A stretch of DNA of 64,000 nt from DASXKD01 sp963703605 (lineage in GTDB: Bacteria > Actinomycetota > Actinomycetes > Streptosporangiales > Streptosporangiaceae). Of the stretch, positions 1 through 9,857 are shown one piece after another (the first letter of the stretch is position 1; each line of letters starts with the position of its first letter). The position numbers and the translations under genes were made by a program. The stretch covers positions 98,062 through 162,061 of the forward strand of contig CAVPFC010000058.1 in assembly GCA_963703605.1 (NCBI GenBank). Direction: 5' to 3'. The notes under the pieces were generated by a model. It was not told where the DNA came from. It did no database searches and saw only the letters and a list, made by a program, of their open reading frames with translations.

Positions 1-654
1 GGGCCATCTCGGCGAGCGGGTCAGCCGCGGTGATGATCGCGCAGGAGCTGGTGAGCACGGCCGGCGGCCGGGCTGGCAGGCCGAAGCTCGCGCTGGCGCG
101 GTGGAACCGGGCCAGCGCGTTGCCCGCCGCGTGCGCGTGCCGCGGGCTGGTGAACGGCGACCAGGACACCGCGTCCCGGTACACGTCGAGGCCGTCGGCC
201 CGGGCGTGGATCTCGTAGACGAAGTCGCCGGCCTGCACGGTGGTGGCCCCCCCACCCCCCGCCCGCCTCCCCATTCCCCCTGCACTGTCCCCCTTCCCGC
301 CCGCCTCCCATCCCCCGTCACTTGCAGGACCGCTGGCACGGCCACGCCCAGCGCCCGCAGGTGCGCCGCGAGGGCGTGCTCGGCGGCCAGTTGCCCGGCG
401 GTGCGCACCGACGTGTGATGCCGCTTGACGAACAGTTCCTCCCCCCCGTACCGGACAAGCGCCGCGGCCGACATGGGCCGGGGGCTGCGCCAGAGCACGG
501 CGACGCCGCCCGGCCGGCCGTAACGGGCGAGTACCGCGCTGACCTCCTCCTCGGTGAGCGGCGGCCAGTCCGGCTCGACCAGGGCCTTGCCCATGCCGTG
601 GGCCAGAAGCCCCGGCCCCGCGGCGCCCCCGGTGCCCCCGGGCGGTGTGACCAT
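1..654 (-). pseudogene. APH-family phosphotransferase, frame-broken and cut by window edge
   Basis: Starts at an ATG five bases after the permease stop, so it is probably in the TPP-controlled operon. The first part reads as an APH N-lobe, with a lysine in a context ending LFVKRH, up to ...VPAVLQ. The next recognisable part (GDFVYEIHARADG, then GNALARFHRAS) lies in a different frame. A G-rich insert at about 245-327 separates the two. The frames do not join, so the gene is either disrupted or carries an indel in the long C/G runs. The remainder lies beyond position 1. Context suggests a kinase for a thiamine precursor or thiamine, but this is inference. Confidence 0.6.
251..325. repeat. C-rich dispersed repeat, copy A (plus degenerate tandem copy)
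   Basis: Positions 251-298 match 17602-17649 with only two mismatches over 48 bases. The stretch 299-325 looks like a degenerate second unit next to it. The core reads CCCGCCTCCCCATTCCCCC. It sits inside the broken phosphotransferase gene, exactly where its frame changes. Confidence 0.75.
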
Positions 655-659
655 GGCGG

Positions 660-2069
660 TCAGGCCGCCGTCGCGTGCCGCTCGCCGGGCCTGGGACGGG
701 CGCCTGACCGGCGGTCCACCGCGGTCAGACCGCCCACGAGCAGCGTGGCCACCGCCGCGACCAGGAAGGAACAGATCGACGCCGACATCCAGGTTGCCGG
801 GGTGAACCCGATCGCGCGCGCGACGTGGGTCCAGGCGGACGCCCACCAGGAGACGTAGCCGGGGTTGATGAGCTGGTAGGTGACGAACCCGGCGGCCCAC
901 GGCAGCACCATCGCCCAGCGGGCGCGGGCCGCCGCCGATACGTCCCACTGGCCCCTGGCCAGGATGAAGAAGTCGACGATGAGCACCGCGCACATCGGCA
1001 CGAACACCGAGCCGAGCAGGATGAGGAAGTTCTCGTAGTCGCTGATGTTTCCGAACAGGGCGCCCACCGTGGTCAGCGCCGAGATCGTGATGGCGAGCAC
1101 CCGGCGGTCCCACAGCGGCCGCAGGTTCTGCGCTGACGCGGCGGTCGAGTAGACGTTGGCGAAGGACTGGTCCAGCTCGCGCACCGCGAGGATGCCGAAC
1201 CCGATCGCCCCGGCGGGCAGCGCGATGAACGCGCCGTAGATGTCGTTCGGGTTATGCGCCACGGTGACGAGCGCGAGCAGGCCGATCACGTAGCACAGCA
1301 CCTGCGTGAAGCTGTAGCCGAGGAACACGCCGCCGAAGGCCGCCGCCTGGCTGCGCGAGTGCCGGGTGTAGTCGGCGGCCAGCGGCGCGAACGAGATGGC
1401 CGCCGCGACGACCGTGTCCGTGGCCACCCAGAACCCCGACCACGTGCCGTGCGAGAACGCCGGCAGCGGGCGCCGGGCGAGCTGGATGAACAGGTAGGCC
1501 AGGACCACCACGACCGCGGTCGTCACGTACCGGCGCAGGATGCGGATGGCGCCGAGCGGCCGGACGGTGAGCAGCGCGGTGGCCACCCCGGCGATCAGGA
1601 TGTACGCCCACCGGGGCAGCGCCGGGGCCACGGTGTGCGCCGCGGTCGCGATCGTGACCAGTTCGAAGACCCCCCAGCCGAGGCATTGCAGGATGTTCAG
1701 CGCGGTCGGCAGGTAGGAGGCCCTGGCCCCGAACAGGCCGCGCAGCAGGACCATGGCGGGTGCGCCGGTGCGGGTGCCGGGGAGCCCGGCCAGCGCGACG
1801 GGCAGGGTACCGAGGATCGTGCCCAGCACCACGGCGGTCAGCCCGGCGGCGAGCGACAGCTCCGGTGTGCCCGGACCGCCCGGCTGGAGGACGAAGATGG
1901 CCCCGGTGAAGCCCAGCAGGCTCACCCCGAGATTGCCCCAGAGCCCAAGCTGGTCGACGAGGCTGAGCGCCTGCGGAACCGGCTCGGCGAGCGTGCGGGC
2001 GACCTCGGAATGGCGGTCTCCGGGAATGGTGACAAACGTTTCCCCGGCCGGTGCGGATGTGGCCGTCAC
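660..2069 (-). CDS. cytX: NCS1-family permease, CytX-like (hydroxymethylpyrimidine uptake)
   Basis: A 469-residue polytopic membrane protein with about 12 hydrophobic segments. It has NCS1 family character: an early LVDQLGLWGNLGVSLLGF segment and an internal SFAPLAADYTRHS segment. NCS1 carriers move nucleobases and related pyrimidines with a cation. Because a TPP riboswitch lies immediately upstream, the thiamine-pyrimidine carrier CytX is the best fit within the family. The GTG start at 2069 is set by GGGAGG, which is the 3' end of the riboswitch. The downstream phosphotransferase starts five bases after the stop. Substrate is inferred from the riboswitch, not from residues. Confidence 0.85.
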   Translation of the reverse strand: MTATSAPAGETFVTIPGDRHSEVARTLAEPVPQALSLVDQLGLWGNLGVSLLGFTGAIFVLQPGGPGTPELSLAAGLTAVVLGTILGTLPVALAGLPGTRTGAPAMVLLRGLFGARASYLPTALNILQCLGWGVFELVTIATAAHTVAPALPRWAYILIAGVATALLTVRPLGAIRILRRYVTTAVVVVLAYLFIQLARRPLPAFSHGTWSGFWVATDTVVAAAISFAPLAADYTRHSRSQAAAFGGVFLGYSFTQVLCYVIGLLALVTVAHNPNDIYGAFIALPAGAIGFGILAVRELDQSFANVYSTAASAQNLRPLWDRRVLAITISALTTVGALFGNISDYENFLILLGSVFVPMCAVLIVDFFILARGQWDVSAAARARWAMVLPWAAGFVTYQLINPGYVSWWASAWTHVARAIGFTPATWMSASICSFLVAAVATLLVGGLTAVDRRSGARPRPGERHATAA

Positions 2070-2071
2070 GA

Positions 2072-2172
2072 CTGCCTCCCTACGCCGGCATTACCCGGTC
2101 AGGTTCAGACGGTCGGTGGCGCAGGCCGGCTGGCCAGCCACCCTCTCAGCCCGGTTCGCCCGAGCTCCCGTG
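2072..2172 (-). promoter_or_regulatory. TPP riboswitch (THI box)
   Basis: On the minus strand the leader carries the thi-box landmarks in order: GGGAGCTCGGGC, GGGCTGAGAGGGTGGC, a variable stem, then CTGAACCTGACCGGGTAATG and CCGGCGTAGGGAGGCAG. The last strand of the aptamer contains the GGGAGG ribosome-binding site of the GTG at 2069. Thiamine pyrophosphate binding would therefore hide the ribosome-binding site and block translation of the permease. Confidence 0.95.
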
Positions 2173-2363
2173 TGGTTTTGCCGTTTTGATACTACTCCGG
2201 GACCAGACTGGGCCCATGTCTGTGATCTGGGTGGTGATTGCTGGGAAGTCAGGCGGCCGGCTGGCACACTGAACGGAGGTGACGGCATTAGCCGTGGGCG
2301 ATGAGCAACGTCCCCCGTCGCAGATCGCGCGCCGACGGTTCTGGCCCCGTGCCTGGAGGTGCC

Positions 2364-3230
2364 ATGCCGGGAAGAGGGGCACGCAGCGGGGTGGACGTGC
2401 GCCGCGCGGCAGCCGTTTTGCTGCTCCTGGGCGTTGCGGCGGCCGGCCTGCGCGCCGGTGGCGCGTTCTCCTCGGCCGGCAGCGGCAACGTCCTGGGCAT
2501 GAGCGACCGGGTGCTGAACTCGGCCCTGAACGTCGCGGTGACGGTACTCGCGGTCGTCGGCCTGGTCCTGCTCGTGGCCGGCCTGATCTTGCGGCGCAAG
2601 GGCGAGGATGGGCGGCCGGAGCGGAAGCGGCGCTCGATCTGGTGGGTCCTGATGTTGCCGTTCTTCGTGTTCGGCCTGGCGAAATTCATCGCCCTGCTGC
2701 GGTCGCGCGGGGTCATCGCGCACCTGGGGCTCCGCCCCGGCGGCGGCGCCGGGGCCCTGCGGGCCGGCTCGCATCACCCGCCGGGCAGCTCCTGGCCGGT
2801 GTTCGCGCTGTTCGCCGTCGTGGCCATGGCGGCATTCGCGCTGACCTGGTACCACCGCCGGAGCCGCTCGCCCGTGCCGGTGTTCGCCACGCCCGCTCCA
2901 GAGCCCGCGGCGCCGCTGGCCGACGCGCTGGCCGCCGGGGAGGAGGCCCTGCGCGCGGACGTCGACCCGCGCACCGCCATCATCGGCTGCTACGCCGCCA
3001 TGGAGCGCAGCCTGGCCGAGGCCGGCTCGCCCGCGGCGGCCGCGGACACGCCCGCCGAGGTGCTCGCTAGGGCGACCGCGGGCGGCCTGGTCCAGTCGTC
3101 GTGGGCGGGCACGCTGACCGGGCTGTTCCGGCGGGCCCGGTACAGCAGGCACCCGATGACCGAGGCCGACCGGGCCACGGCCCTCGGGGCCCTCGCGCAG
3201 GTGCGCGCGGATCTGGGCGGCGTGTCATGA
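2364..3230 (+). CDS. DUF4129-containing membrane protein
   Basis: About 288 residues when started at ATG 2364, which has GGAGG at 2355-2359; an ATG at 2301 has no such site. There are three hydrophobic segments (near the N-terminus, around residues 45-65, and after a GS/H-rich linker). A C-terminal cytosolic DUF4129 domain follows: an IIGCYAAMERSLAEAG helix, then TPAEVLARA and a FRRARYSRHPMTEADR segment, typical of the family. Genes of this type accompany MoxR/DUF58 operons. It is the first gene of a four-gene operon and overlaps the next by ATGA. Precise function unknown. Confidence 0.85.
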   Translation: MPGRGARSGVDVRRAAAVLLLLGVAAAGLRAGGAFSSAGSGNVLGMSDRVLNSALNVAVTVLAVVGLVLLVAGLILRRKGEDGRPERKRRSIWWVLMLPFFVFGLAKFIALLRSRGVIAHLGLRPGGGAGALRAGSHHPPGSSWPVFALFAVVAMAAFALTWYHRRSRSPVPVFATPAPEPAAPLADALAAGEEALRADVDPRTAIIGCYAAMERSLAEAGSPAAAADTPAEVLARATAGGLVQSSWAGTLTGLFRRARYSRHPMTEADRATALGALAQVRADLGGVS

Positions 3231-3828
3231 GCCGGGCGCGGCGCAGGCCGGGGGCGGGAAGGGCAGAGCGCGGGGGCGGGAAAAGCGCTGCGGCGGCACT
3301 GTGGCCGGCCGTCATCACCGTGGTGGCCGTGCTGACGCTGCTCACCGCGCTGGTGGCCACCGGGCCGTTCGGCCTGGTCATCGCCGCCGACTCCCTGGCC
3401 GCGCTTGGCCTGATCGTCCTGGTGGCCGCGGTGCCGCGCAGCGCTCCGGAGTCCGCGGCCCGGCGGGCATCTGAGGTCTGGCGCTGGCTCACCCGGGGCC
3501 TGCTCCGGCGCCGCGCGGCGCGGGATCCCGTTGTGCAGGCGAGCGACTTCCCCACGTACGCCAAGATCAGCTCCGACCTCGGCTGGGCGCCGGTGTCCGA
3601 GTGGCACTACGACCACGGGGTCCGGCCGCTGTTCGGCCGCCTGGTGCAGTCGGTGCTGGCCGAACATCACCGGGTCGACGCGACCGCCGACCCGGTGCGG
3701 GCCCGCCGCCTGGTCGGTGAGGAGATCTGGCCGCTCGTCGACCCGTCCAGGCCGCGGTCGTTCGACAGCAAGGCGCCGGGGGCGGACCTGCGTACCCTCG
3801 CCCGCATCGTAGACAGGCTGGAGCAGCT

Positions 3829-3832
<4 letters not shown>
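3227..3832 (+). CDS. Membrane protein of the MoxR/DUF58 operon
   Basis: A 201-residue protein with a basic N-terminus, two transmembrane segments (about residues 25-70) and a soluble C-terminal part. It has no family I can name with certainty, but proteins of this size commonly sit between DUF4129 and MoxR genes in actinobacteria. Its N-terminus (GAGRAER) is encoded by a G-rich repeat that resembles one at the end of the DUF58 gene. The start overlaps the previous stop (ATGA at 3227-3230), and its own stop overlaps the TTG start of the MoxR gene. Confidence 0.75.
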
Positions 3833-4796
<964 letters not shown>

Positions 4797-4800
<4 letters not shown>

Positions 4801-6161
4801 CCCAGCGGGCGGGCAGCCCACCGGCACCCGCTCAGCCCGCGCCAGCCGCGCCAAGGCAGCCTGCGCCGGGGCGCGTCGTGCCCGGGCCGGCCGCGTGGCG
4901 CCCCTCGCCGCGGCTGCGCAAGCTCGCCCTGGTCGCGGTGCTCGCGATAATCGGGGCGGTGCTGACCCGGCACGCGAACCTGCTGCTGCTCGCCGCACCG
5001 GCCCTCGCCGCGCTGGCGGCCTCCGGCCACGGCAGGAGGTCCGAGGTCCCCGGCGGTGCGATCACCGTGTCCACCACGCGCTGCTTCGAGGGCGAGGACG
5101 TCGAGGTCATCGCCACCCTGACGGCGCCCGTGGGCGAGGCCAGCTTCGAGATCCAGCCGGGCCCGGCGGTCACCCTCGCCGAAGGCCGGGCGACCCAGGT
5201 CGTGGTCGGTGAGCAGGCGGCGCAGGCGCGCTGGGTGCTGCGGCCGAACGCCTGGGGCCGTCACCTGGTCGCCGCGGTGCGGGTGCGCTGCCGCACCGAG
5301 GGGACGGGCCAGGCCGACCTGACGCTGCGCCCGCCGCTGGTCGAGGTCTTCCCGCACGCGCCCCCGGCCCGGGCCACGCTGCTGCCCCCGGAGCTGCTCC
5401 GGCGGATCGGGGACCACACCGCGGCGTCGCCCGGCTCGGGCATCGAGTTCTTCGGCATTCGCGGCTACCAGCCGGGTGACCGTTTGCGCGACGTGAACTG
5501 GGCGGTGAGCAGCAGGCTGGGCCAGCCCCACACGAACCAGCGGGCCGCGCTGCGCGCGGCCGACCTGGTGGTGATGGTCGACGCGTTCTCCGACGTGGGC
5601 CCGCCCGGTGATACCACGCTGGACGTGGCGGTCCGGGGCGCGGCCGGCCTGGCCACCGCGTACCTGGGCACCGGCGACCGCGTCGGCGTGGTGGTGCTCG
5701 GCGGGATGCTCAAGTGGCTGGCCCCGGCGCCGGGCAGCCGGCACTTCTTCCAGATCGTGGAGATGGCGTTCGGCGTGCGTTTCCCCAGCGAGGTCACCCC
5801 GGACCTCGATCGCGTGCCCCGCTCGGCGCTGCCCCCGCGCGCCCTCGTGGTCCTGTTCTCGCCGCTGCTCGACCCGCGCGCGATCAGCGCGATCACCGAC
5901 CTACGCCAGCGCGGCGTGTCCCTGGTCGTCGTGGATGTGCTCAGGCACGAGCCGCCGGTGGCCCCGCGGCTGCCCACCTCGGCGCTGGCGGTCCGGCTGT
6001 GGCGGCTGGACCGCAACGCGCTGCGAGCCAGCCTGGCCGGCCTCGGTGTGCCGGTGCTGACCTGGGACAGCGCAACGGGTCTGGAGGGCGCGCAGGCACT
6101 ACAAAGATCGGGGACGGGACGAGCAGAGCGCGCGGGGCGAGTGGGGACGGTCCGGCCATGA
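4797..6161 (+). CDS. DUF58 protein (VWA-like partner of MoxR)
   Basis: A 454-residue protein. A proline/alanine-rich N-terminus is followed by two transmembrane helices (about residues 40-80), a beta-rich region and the DUF58 domain with its signature EFFGIRGYQPGDRLRDVNW. A VWA-like segment (VVMVDAFSDVG) follows. DUF58 proteins are encoded with MoxR and are thought to be its substrates or effectors at the membrane. The C-terminal tail (GTGRAERAGR) is encoded by a G-rich repeat-like segment. Translationally coupled to moxR. Confidence 0.9.
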
Positions 6162-6171
6162 GGAGACGGCG

Positions 6172-6735
6172 GTGACCGGGCACGAGCCGCGCAAGCGCGG
6201 GCCGGCCGGGCGCGCTCCAGCCCCGTCCGGCGCGACGGAGCCGGACCGGAGCGCGCGGGGCTTGACCGTGCTCGCGGCGACCGCCTGCCTCGGCACCGGC
6301 ATGATGGTCCTGCCCGCGCTGAGCCTGACCGGGCGTGGTCAGGTGCTCACCGTCGCCGGGCTGCTGCTCGTGGCGGCGGGCCTGGCAGGCCCGCTGGCCC
6401 GGTGGCCGCTCACCGGCACCCTGGCGGCCGTCGCCGCGGTCGCCGGGTCGGCTCTGGGGCACTCGGGCACCGCGACGCTGACCGCCGAGGGCCTGCTCAT
6501 CCTCGGCTACCTGCTGCTGACCGACGCCCCGGCCGCCATGCCCGCCCGGACCGCGGCGCGCTGGCTGCGCCTTCAGGCTCCGGCCGCCGCCTTGGCCGCC
6601 GTCGCCTCGGCCGTGGTCCTCCTCGTCCTAGCCGTCCCGGTGCCGGTCTCCGCCTGGCTCGTGGTGGCCGGGGCCGCCGCGGCTGTCGCCGCCACCGTCA
6701 TAGCCCTCCCCCGCCAGCCCCGGGAGCCCCGGTAG
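6172..6735 (+). CDS. Small integral membrane protein
   Basis: A GTG-started protein of 187 residues with about six hydrophobic helices and short loops. No domain is recognised. It follows the DUF58 gene by ten bases and is likely the last gene of the MoxR operon. Its 3' end overlaps the 3' end of the convergent ClpP-like gene by 108 bases. The overlap covers only the low-complexity tail of the latter. Confidence 0.7.
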   Translation: MTGHEPRKRGPAGRAPAPSGATEPDRSARGLTVLAATACLGTGMMVLPALSLTGRGQVLTVAGLLLVAAGLAGPLARWPLTGTLAAVAAVAGSALGHSGTATLTAEGLLILGYLLLTDAPAAMPARTAARWLRLQAPAAALAAVASAVVLLVLAVPVPVSAWLVVAGAAAAVAATVIALPRQPREPR

Positions 6736-7434
6736 CCTGCGCGCCGTGGCCTGGCCTTCCACCAGGCCGTACGCGATCGCCTCGGTGACGCTGAACAGCC
6801 GGTCCCGCCGCGCGTCCGCCCGCACCTGGTCCACGTCGCGGCCGGTGACCGCCGCAATCCTGGCGAACAGCTCGCCGAGCATCGCGCGCGCCTGCTCCTC
6901 CCGCGCCGCCACCGCGGTCACCGTGCCCTCGAAGCTGACCTGCGGCTCGGACAGGACGAACAGCGCGTTCGGGTAGGCCAGCCGGTGCCGGGAGGCGGCC
7001 AGAACGCCCAGCGCCGGGCCCTGTATCCGGCCGCCCACGTAGGCCGACACCGAACCGCGGATGACGTCGAGAACGCCCATGACCGACAGGACCGCGGGCA
7101 GCTCCGCGTCGAGGTTCTGCAACTCGAGCCGGATGGGCCTGGTCCCTTCGGCGTCGAGGGTCAGCAACTGGGCGCAGAGCCGGGTCGCCGCCTCGCCGTC
7201 CAGGTAGCCGTGCGCCATCACGATCCGCTGCGCCAGCAACCGGTCGTAGAGCCCTTCCGGCCAGCCCCCGGGATCCAGCCAGACCCGCGCGGGCTGCAAC
7301 GCCGGGTTCGGCCGGGCGGGCTGCGGTGCGGGGCCCGGCTGCCACGGAAGCGGGCCCGGGCGCTCGGGCGGCCCGGGCCGCCAGGGCGGGACCGGCGGCC
7401 CCGGCGGATAGCCCTGCATCTCTCGCGTGGTCAT
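6628..7434 (-). CDS. ClpP-like protein without catalytic residues
   Basis: A 268-residue protein with a proline-rich N-terminus (about 50 residues), then a ClpP/crotonase-like fold: QRIVMAHGYLDGEAATRLCA, DVIRGSVSAYVGG, GPALGVLAASRHRLAYPNAL and SVTEAIAYGLVEGQ. In ClpP the catalytic serine lies in a G-x-A-A-S-M motif and the histidine in a MIHQP motif. Here the matching segments read GRIQGPAL and VLSEP, so both residues are absent. It is therefore probably a non-proteolytic paralogue. It is translationally coupled (ATGA) to the upstream XRE regulator. The Gly-rich C-terminal tail overlaps the convergent membrane gene. Confidence 0.8.
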   Translation of the reverse strand: MTTREMQGYPPGPPVPPWRPGPPERPGPLPWQPGPAPQPARPNPALQPARVWLDPGGWPEGLYDRLLAQRIVMAHGYLDGEAATRLCAQLLTLDAEGTRPIRLELQNLDAELPAVLSVMGVLDVIRGSVSAYVGGRIQGPALGVLAASRHRLAYPNALFVLSEPQVSFEGTVTAVAAREEQARAMLGELFARIAAVTGRDVDQVRADARRDRLFSVTEAIAYGLVEGQATARRLPGLPGLAGEGYDGGGDSRGGPGHHEPGGDRHRDG

Positions 7435-7916
7435 AGCTGTCCTTCCTGTCGTCCCGTCCCGGCCCGGAGGTCTCCCGGCCGGGCAGCACCCGGCTGGCCA
7501 GGCTCCGGCCGGCCGAGACCGGGCTGACCCGGCCCGGGCCCTGCGGGCCCTGGCTGACTTGGTCCCGGCTGGCCGAGATCAAGCCGGCCGGGTTCCGGCG
7601 GCGGGCCCGGTTCCGGCTGGCCCGCCCGGGCCAGCCAGGCGAGCTGGCTGCCGATCGCTGCGGCGTAACGTTCCAGGGTCGAAACCCGCACGTCCGCGTC
7701 CCCGGTCTCCAGCCGGGCCACGGCCGACTGCGAGGTGCCCATCCGCGCCGCGACCTCGGTCTGGGACAGCCCGGCCGAACGCCGCTGCGCGGCCAGGTCG
7801 GCGACAAGCCGGCGGCGCTGCGCCGACATGCGCCGCAACGCCATCTCCCGGAACCCCGGCAGCAGCGGCAGCTCGGGCACGTCGTCGCGCCCGGACTGCG
7901 CATCCTCTCGATCCAT
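7431..7916 (-). CDS. XRE-family HTH regulator
   Basis: A 161-residue protein. A helix-turn-helix of the Cro/C1 type lies at about residues 45-95 (GLSQTEVAARMGTSQSAVAR), followed by a long Gly/Pro/Gln-rich tail. It is the first gene of a two-gene operon with the ClpP-like protein. A perfect inverted repeat 13 bases upstream of its ATG is a likely autoregulatory operator. The direct link between regulator and ClpP-like protein suggests that the latter modulates it or is controlled by it; that is inference. Confidence 0.88.
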   Translation of the reverse strand: MDREDAQSGRDDVPELPLLPGFREMALRRMSAQRRRLVADLAAQRRSAGLSQTEVAARMGTSQSAVARLETGDADVRVSTLERYAAAIGSQLAWLARAGQPEPGPPPEPGRLDLGQPGPSQPGPAGPGPGQPGLGRPEPGQPGAARPGDLRAGTGRQEGQL

Positions 7917-7928
7917 ACGCCCAACGGT

Positions 7929-7944
7929 ATCTCAAATATGAGAT
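7929..7944. promoter_or_regulatory. Inverted repeat, probable XRE operator
   Basis: ATCTCA-AATA-TGAGAT is a perfect 6-bp inverted repeat, and AT-rich in a GC-rich setting. It lies 13 bases upstream of the XRE start codon, the usual place for an autoregulatory site. Confidence 0.6.
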
Positions 7945-8075
7945 CCCATTACCGAGGTAAGCCCTCAGCGAACCCGCCACCAGCCGATCACCATCGACTT
8001 GGGCCGAGACACCTGCCCAGGGGCGAGCGGCTGACGTTACTGCCGGCCGGCTGAAGTCCGCCTTGCGGGGCTGGG

Positions 8076-8840
8076 CTAGCCGATCCGGGCGGGGATCGGG
8101 CGGCCGCGGTCCTCGGACAGCAGCTGCTTGAGGGCGAGGACGCCGCCGCGGCTGGCGGCCAGGTGGCGGGGGGCGAGCCCGAGCTGCGCGGCCGGGTCGC
8201 CGGCGAACGCCGCAACGCACCGCTCGGGCTCGACGTTGGCCAGCGCGAGGATGGCGCCGGTGGCGCCCAGCGGCCCGGCCAGCCCCAGCACGGCCGAGGA
8301 CCCCACGTAGGTCGCGCCGGAGTAGCGCGTCAGCTCGTCGAGCAGCCGCTCCGGGTCGCCGGAGGAGTCCTTCTGCCCGGCCACCGGCAGGCCGGCCAGC
8401 ACGTCCACCGGCACGCCCGGCGGGTACACCCGGGGGAAGTGGTACGCGAGCACCGGGCGGGACCGCGCCGCGTCCGCCACGGCCTTGAAGTACTGGCCCA
8501 CATCCCTGCTGGTCGCCGGCGGCCACGCCAGCACCGCGTCCGCCCCGGCCGCCACGGCATCCCTGGTCAGCGCGACGGCCTGGCGGGTGGACGGTGCCCC
8601 GGTGCCGGCGATAACGGGCACATCCGCGGGGATCGCGCCGCGGACCGCCGCCACCAGCTCCCGGCGCTCGGGCTCGGTCAGCGTGGCGGCCTCCCCCGTG
8701 GTGCCGGCCACGAGCACCGCGCGCATGCCGCGCTCCACCAGCTCGCGGGCCAGCTCGCCGGTCGCACCGGCGTCCGCCGCGCCGTCGTCACTGAACATGG
8801 TCACCAGGGCTACGCCCACGCCACGAAACAACTCAGCCAT
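8076..8840 (-). CDS. DapA/NAL-family aldolase-lyase
   Basis: A 254-residue (beta/alpha)8 protein of the dihydrodipicolinate synthase / N-acetylneuraminate lyase family. It has the GTTGEA pyruvate-carboxylate motif, YHFPR with the family tyrosine, and GQKDSSGD with the Schiff-base lysine. It is shorter than the usual 290-300 residues. The substrate cannot be read from sequence; typical ones are pyruvate plus an aldehyde. It starts at ATG 8840, divergent from and only 30 bases from the Gfo/Idh gene. The reading frame upstream of its start stays open all the way into the diol dehydratase reactivase (see that entry). Confidence 0.85.
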   Translation of the reverse strand: MAELFRGVGVALVTMFSDDGAADAGATGELARELVERGMRAVLVAGTTGEAATLTEPERRELVAAVRGAIPADVPVIAGTGAPSTRQAVALTRDAVAAGADAVLAWPPATSRDVGQYFKAVADAARSRPVLAYHFPRVYPPGVPVDVLAGLPVAGQKDSSGDPERLLDELTRYSGATYVGSSAVLGLAGPLGATGAILALANVEPERCVAAFAGDPAAQLGLAPRHLAASRGGVLALKQLLSEDRGRPIPARIG

Positions 8841-8870
8841 ACCGGCATAATGCCCCGGGAGAGGGGATTG

Positions 8871-9857
8871 GTGATAGCGATGACCGGCAGCATCCGGTGG
8901 GGGATCATGGGCACGGCCAACATCGCCCACAGTCTGTTCCTGCCCTCGGTCCGGGAGGCGGGCGGCGATCCGGTCGCCGTGGCGGGCCGCATCCCCGACC
9001 GCACCGCCCGGTGGGCGGCCGAAAACGGCATCCGGCGGACGATCGTGGGATACCAGGAGCTGATCGACGATCCCGGGGTGGATGCCCTGTACATCCCGCT
9101 TCCCAACGCCCTGCACGGCGAGTGGACGATCCGCGCACTGCGGGCCGGCAAGCCGGTGCTCTGCGAGAAGCCGCTGACCGGGTCGGTCGCCGAGACCGAG
9201 CAGGTGCTCGCCGTGGCCGGGGAGACCGGGACCCCGCTGTGGGAGGCGTTCGCCTTCCCCTTCCACGACCAGATGGCCCGGCTGCGCGCGATCCTCGCCC
9301 AGGGGACCATCGGCGAATTGCGCGAGATCCAGTCGGACTTCCACTTCCTCATGCACGACCCGGGCAGCAACGTCCGGATGTCCACCGCCCTGGCGGGCGG
9401 CGCGCTGCTCGATGTCGGCTGCTACCCGGTCCGCCTGGCCCGTGACCTGTTCGGCGCCGAGCACGAGGCCGCCTGGGCGCGGGCGGACTACGACGCGGGC
9501 GGCGTGGACGTGACGGCCTGGGGGTGCCTGGACTTCCCCGGCGGCCGTCACCTGTACCTGTCGTGCGGCTTCGGCCGGGCCGACGACACCGGGACCCGGC
9601 TGCTGGGCACGGGGGGCCAGATCAACATCACCAATCCGTTCCACCCGGCCGCCACCGACATCTTCGTCGTCCGCGCCGAGGGGCAGGACCCGGTCACCCA
9701 CCCGGGCGCCGGGCCGAACACGGCCTCGTTCACCCCGATCATCCGGCACATCCACGCGGTCATGGCGGGCTCGGAGGCGCCGCGGCTGCTGGCCGTCGAC
9801 ACCTCCCTCGGCTCCGCCCGCGCGCTGCGCGACCTCGCCGCCAGCGCGGCCGCCTGA
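8871..9857 (+). CDS. Gfo/Idh/MocA-family oxidoreductase
   Basis: About 328 residues. An N-terminal Rossmann NAD(P) domain (WGIMGTANIAHSLF) is followed by the family signature PVLCEKPLT and a C-terminal alpha/beta substrate domain. These enzymes oxidise or reduce sugars, inositols or related polyols and carbonyls. A GTG at 8871 follows GGGAGAGGGG with proper spacing; the ATG at 8880 is the alternative. It is the only plus-strand gene inside the microcompartment locus, convergent with the reactivase and divergent from the DapA-like gene. A role with diol or aldehyde metabolism is possible but unproven. Confidence 0.88.
   Translation: MIAMTGSIRWGIMGTANIAHSLFLPSVREAGGDPVAVAGRIPDRTARWAAENGIRRTIVGYQELIDDPGVDALYIPLPNALHGEWTIRALRAGKPVLCEKPLTGSVAETEQVLAVAGETGTPLWEAFAFPFHDQMARLRAILAQGTIGELREIQSDFHFLMHDPGSNVRMSTALAGGALLDVGCYPVRLARDLFGAEHEAAWARADYDAGGVDVTAWGCLDFPGGRHLYLSCGFGRADDTGTRLLGTGGQINITNPFHPAATDIFVVRAEGQDPVTHPGAGPNTASFTPIIRHIHAVMAGSEAPRLLAVDTSLGSARALRDLAASAAA

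Noticed and set aside
8163..8870. N-terminal extension of the Gfo/Idh protein
   Set aside because: It would be antisense to the DapA-like gene. The family's N-terminus (WGIMGTANIA) begins after the GTG/ATG at 8871/8880, which has a ribosome-binding site.
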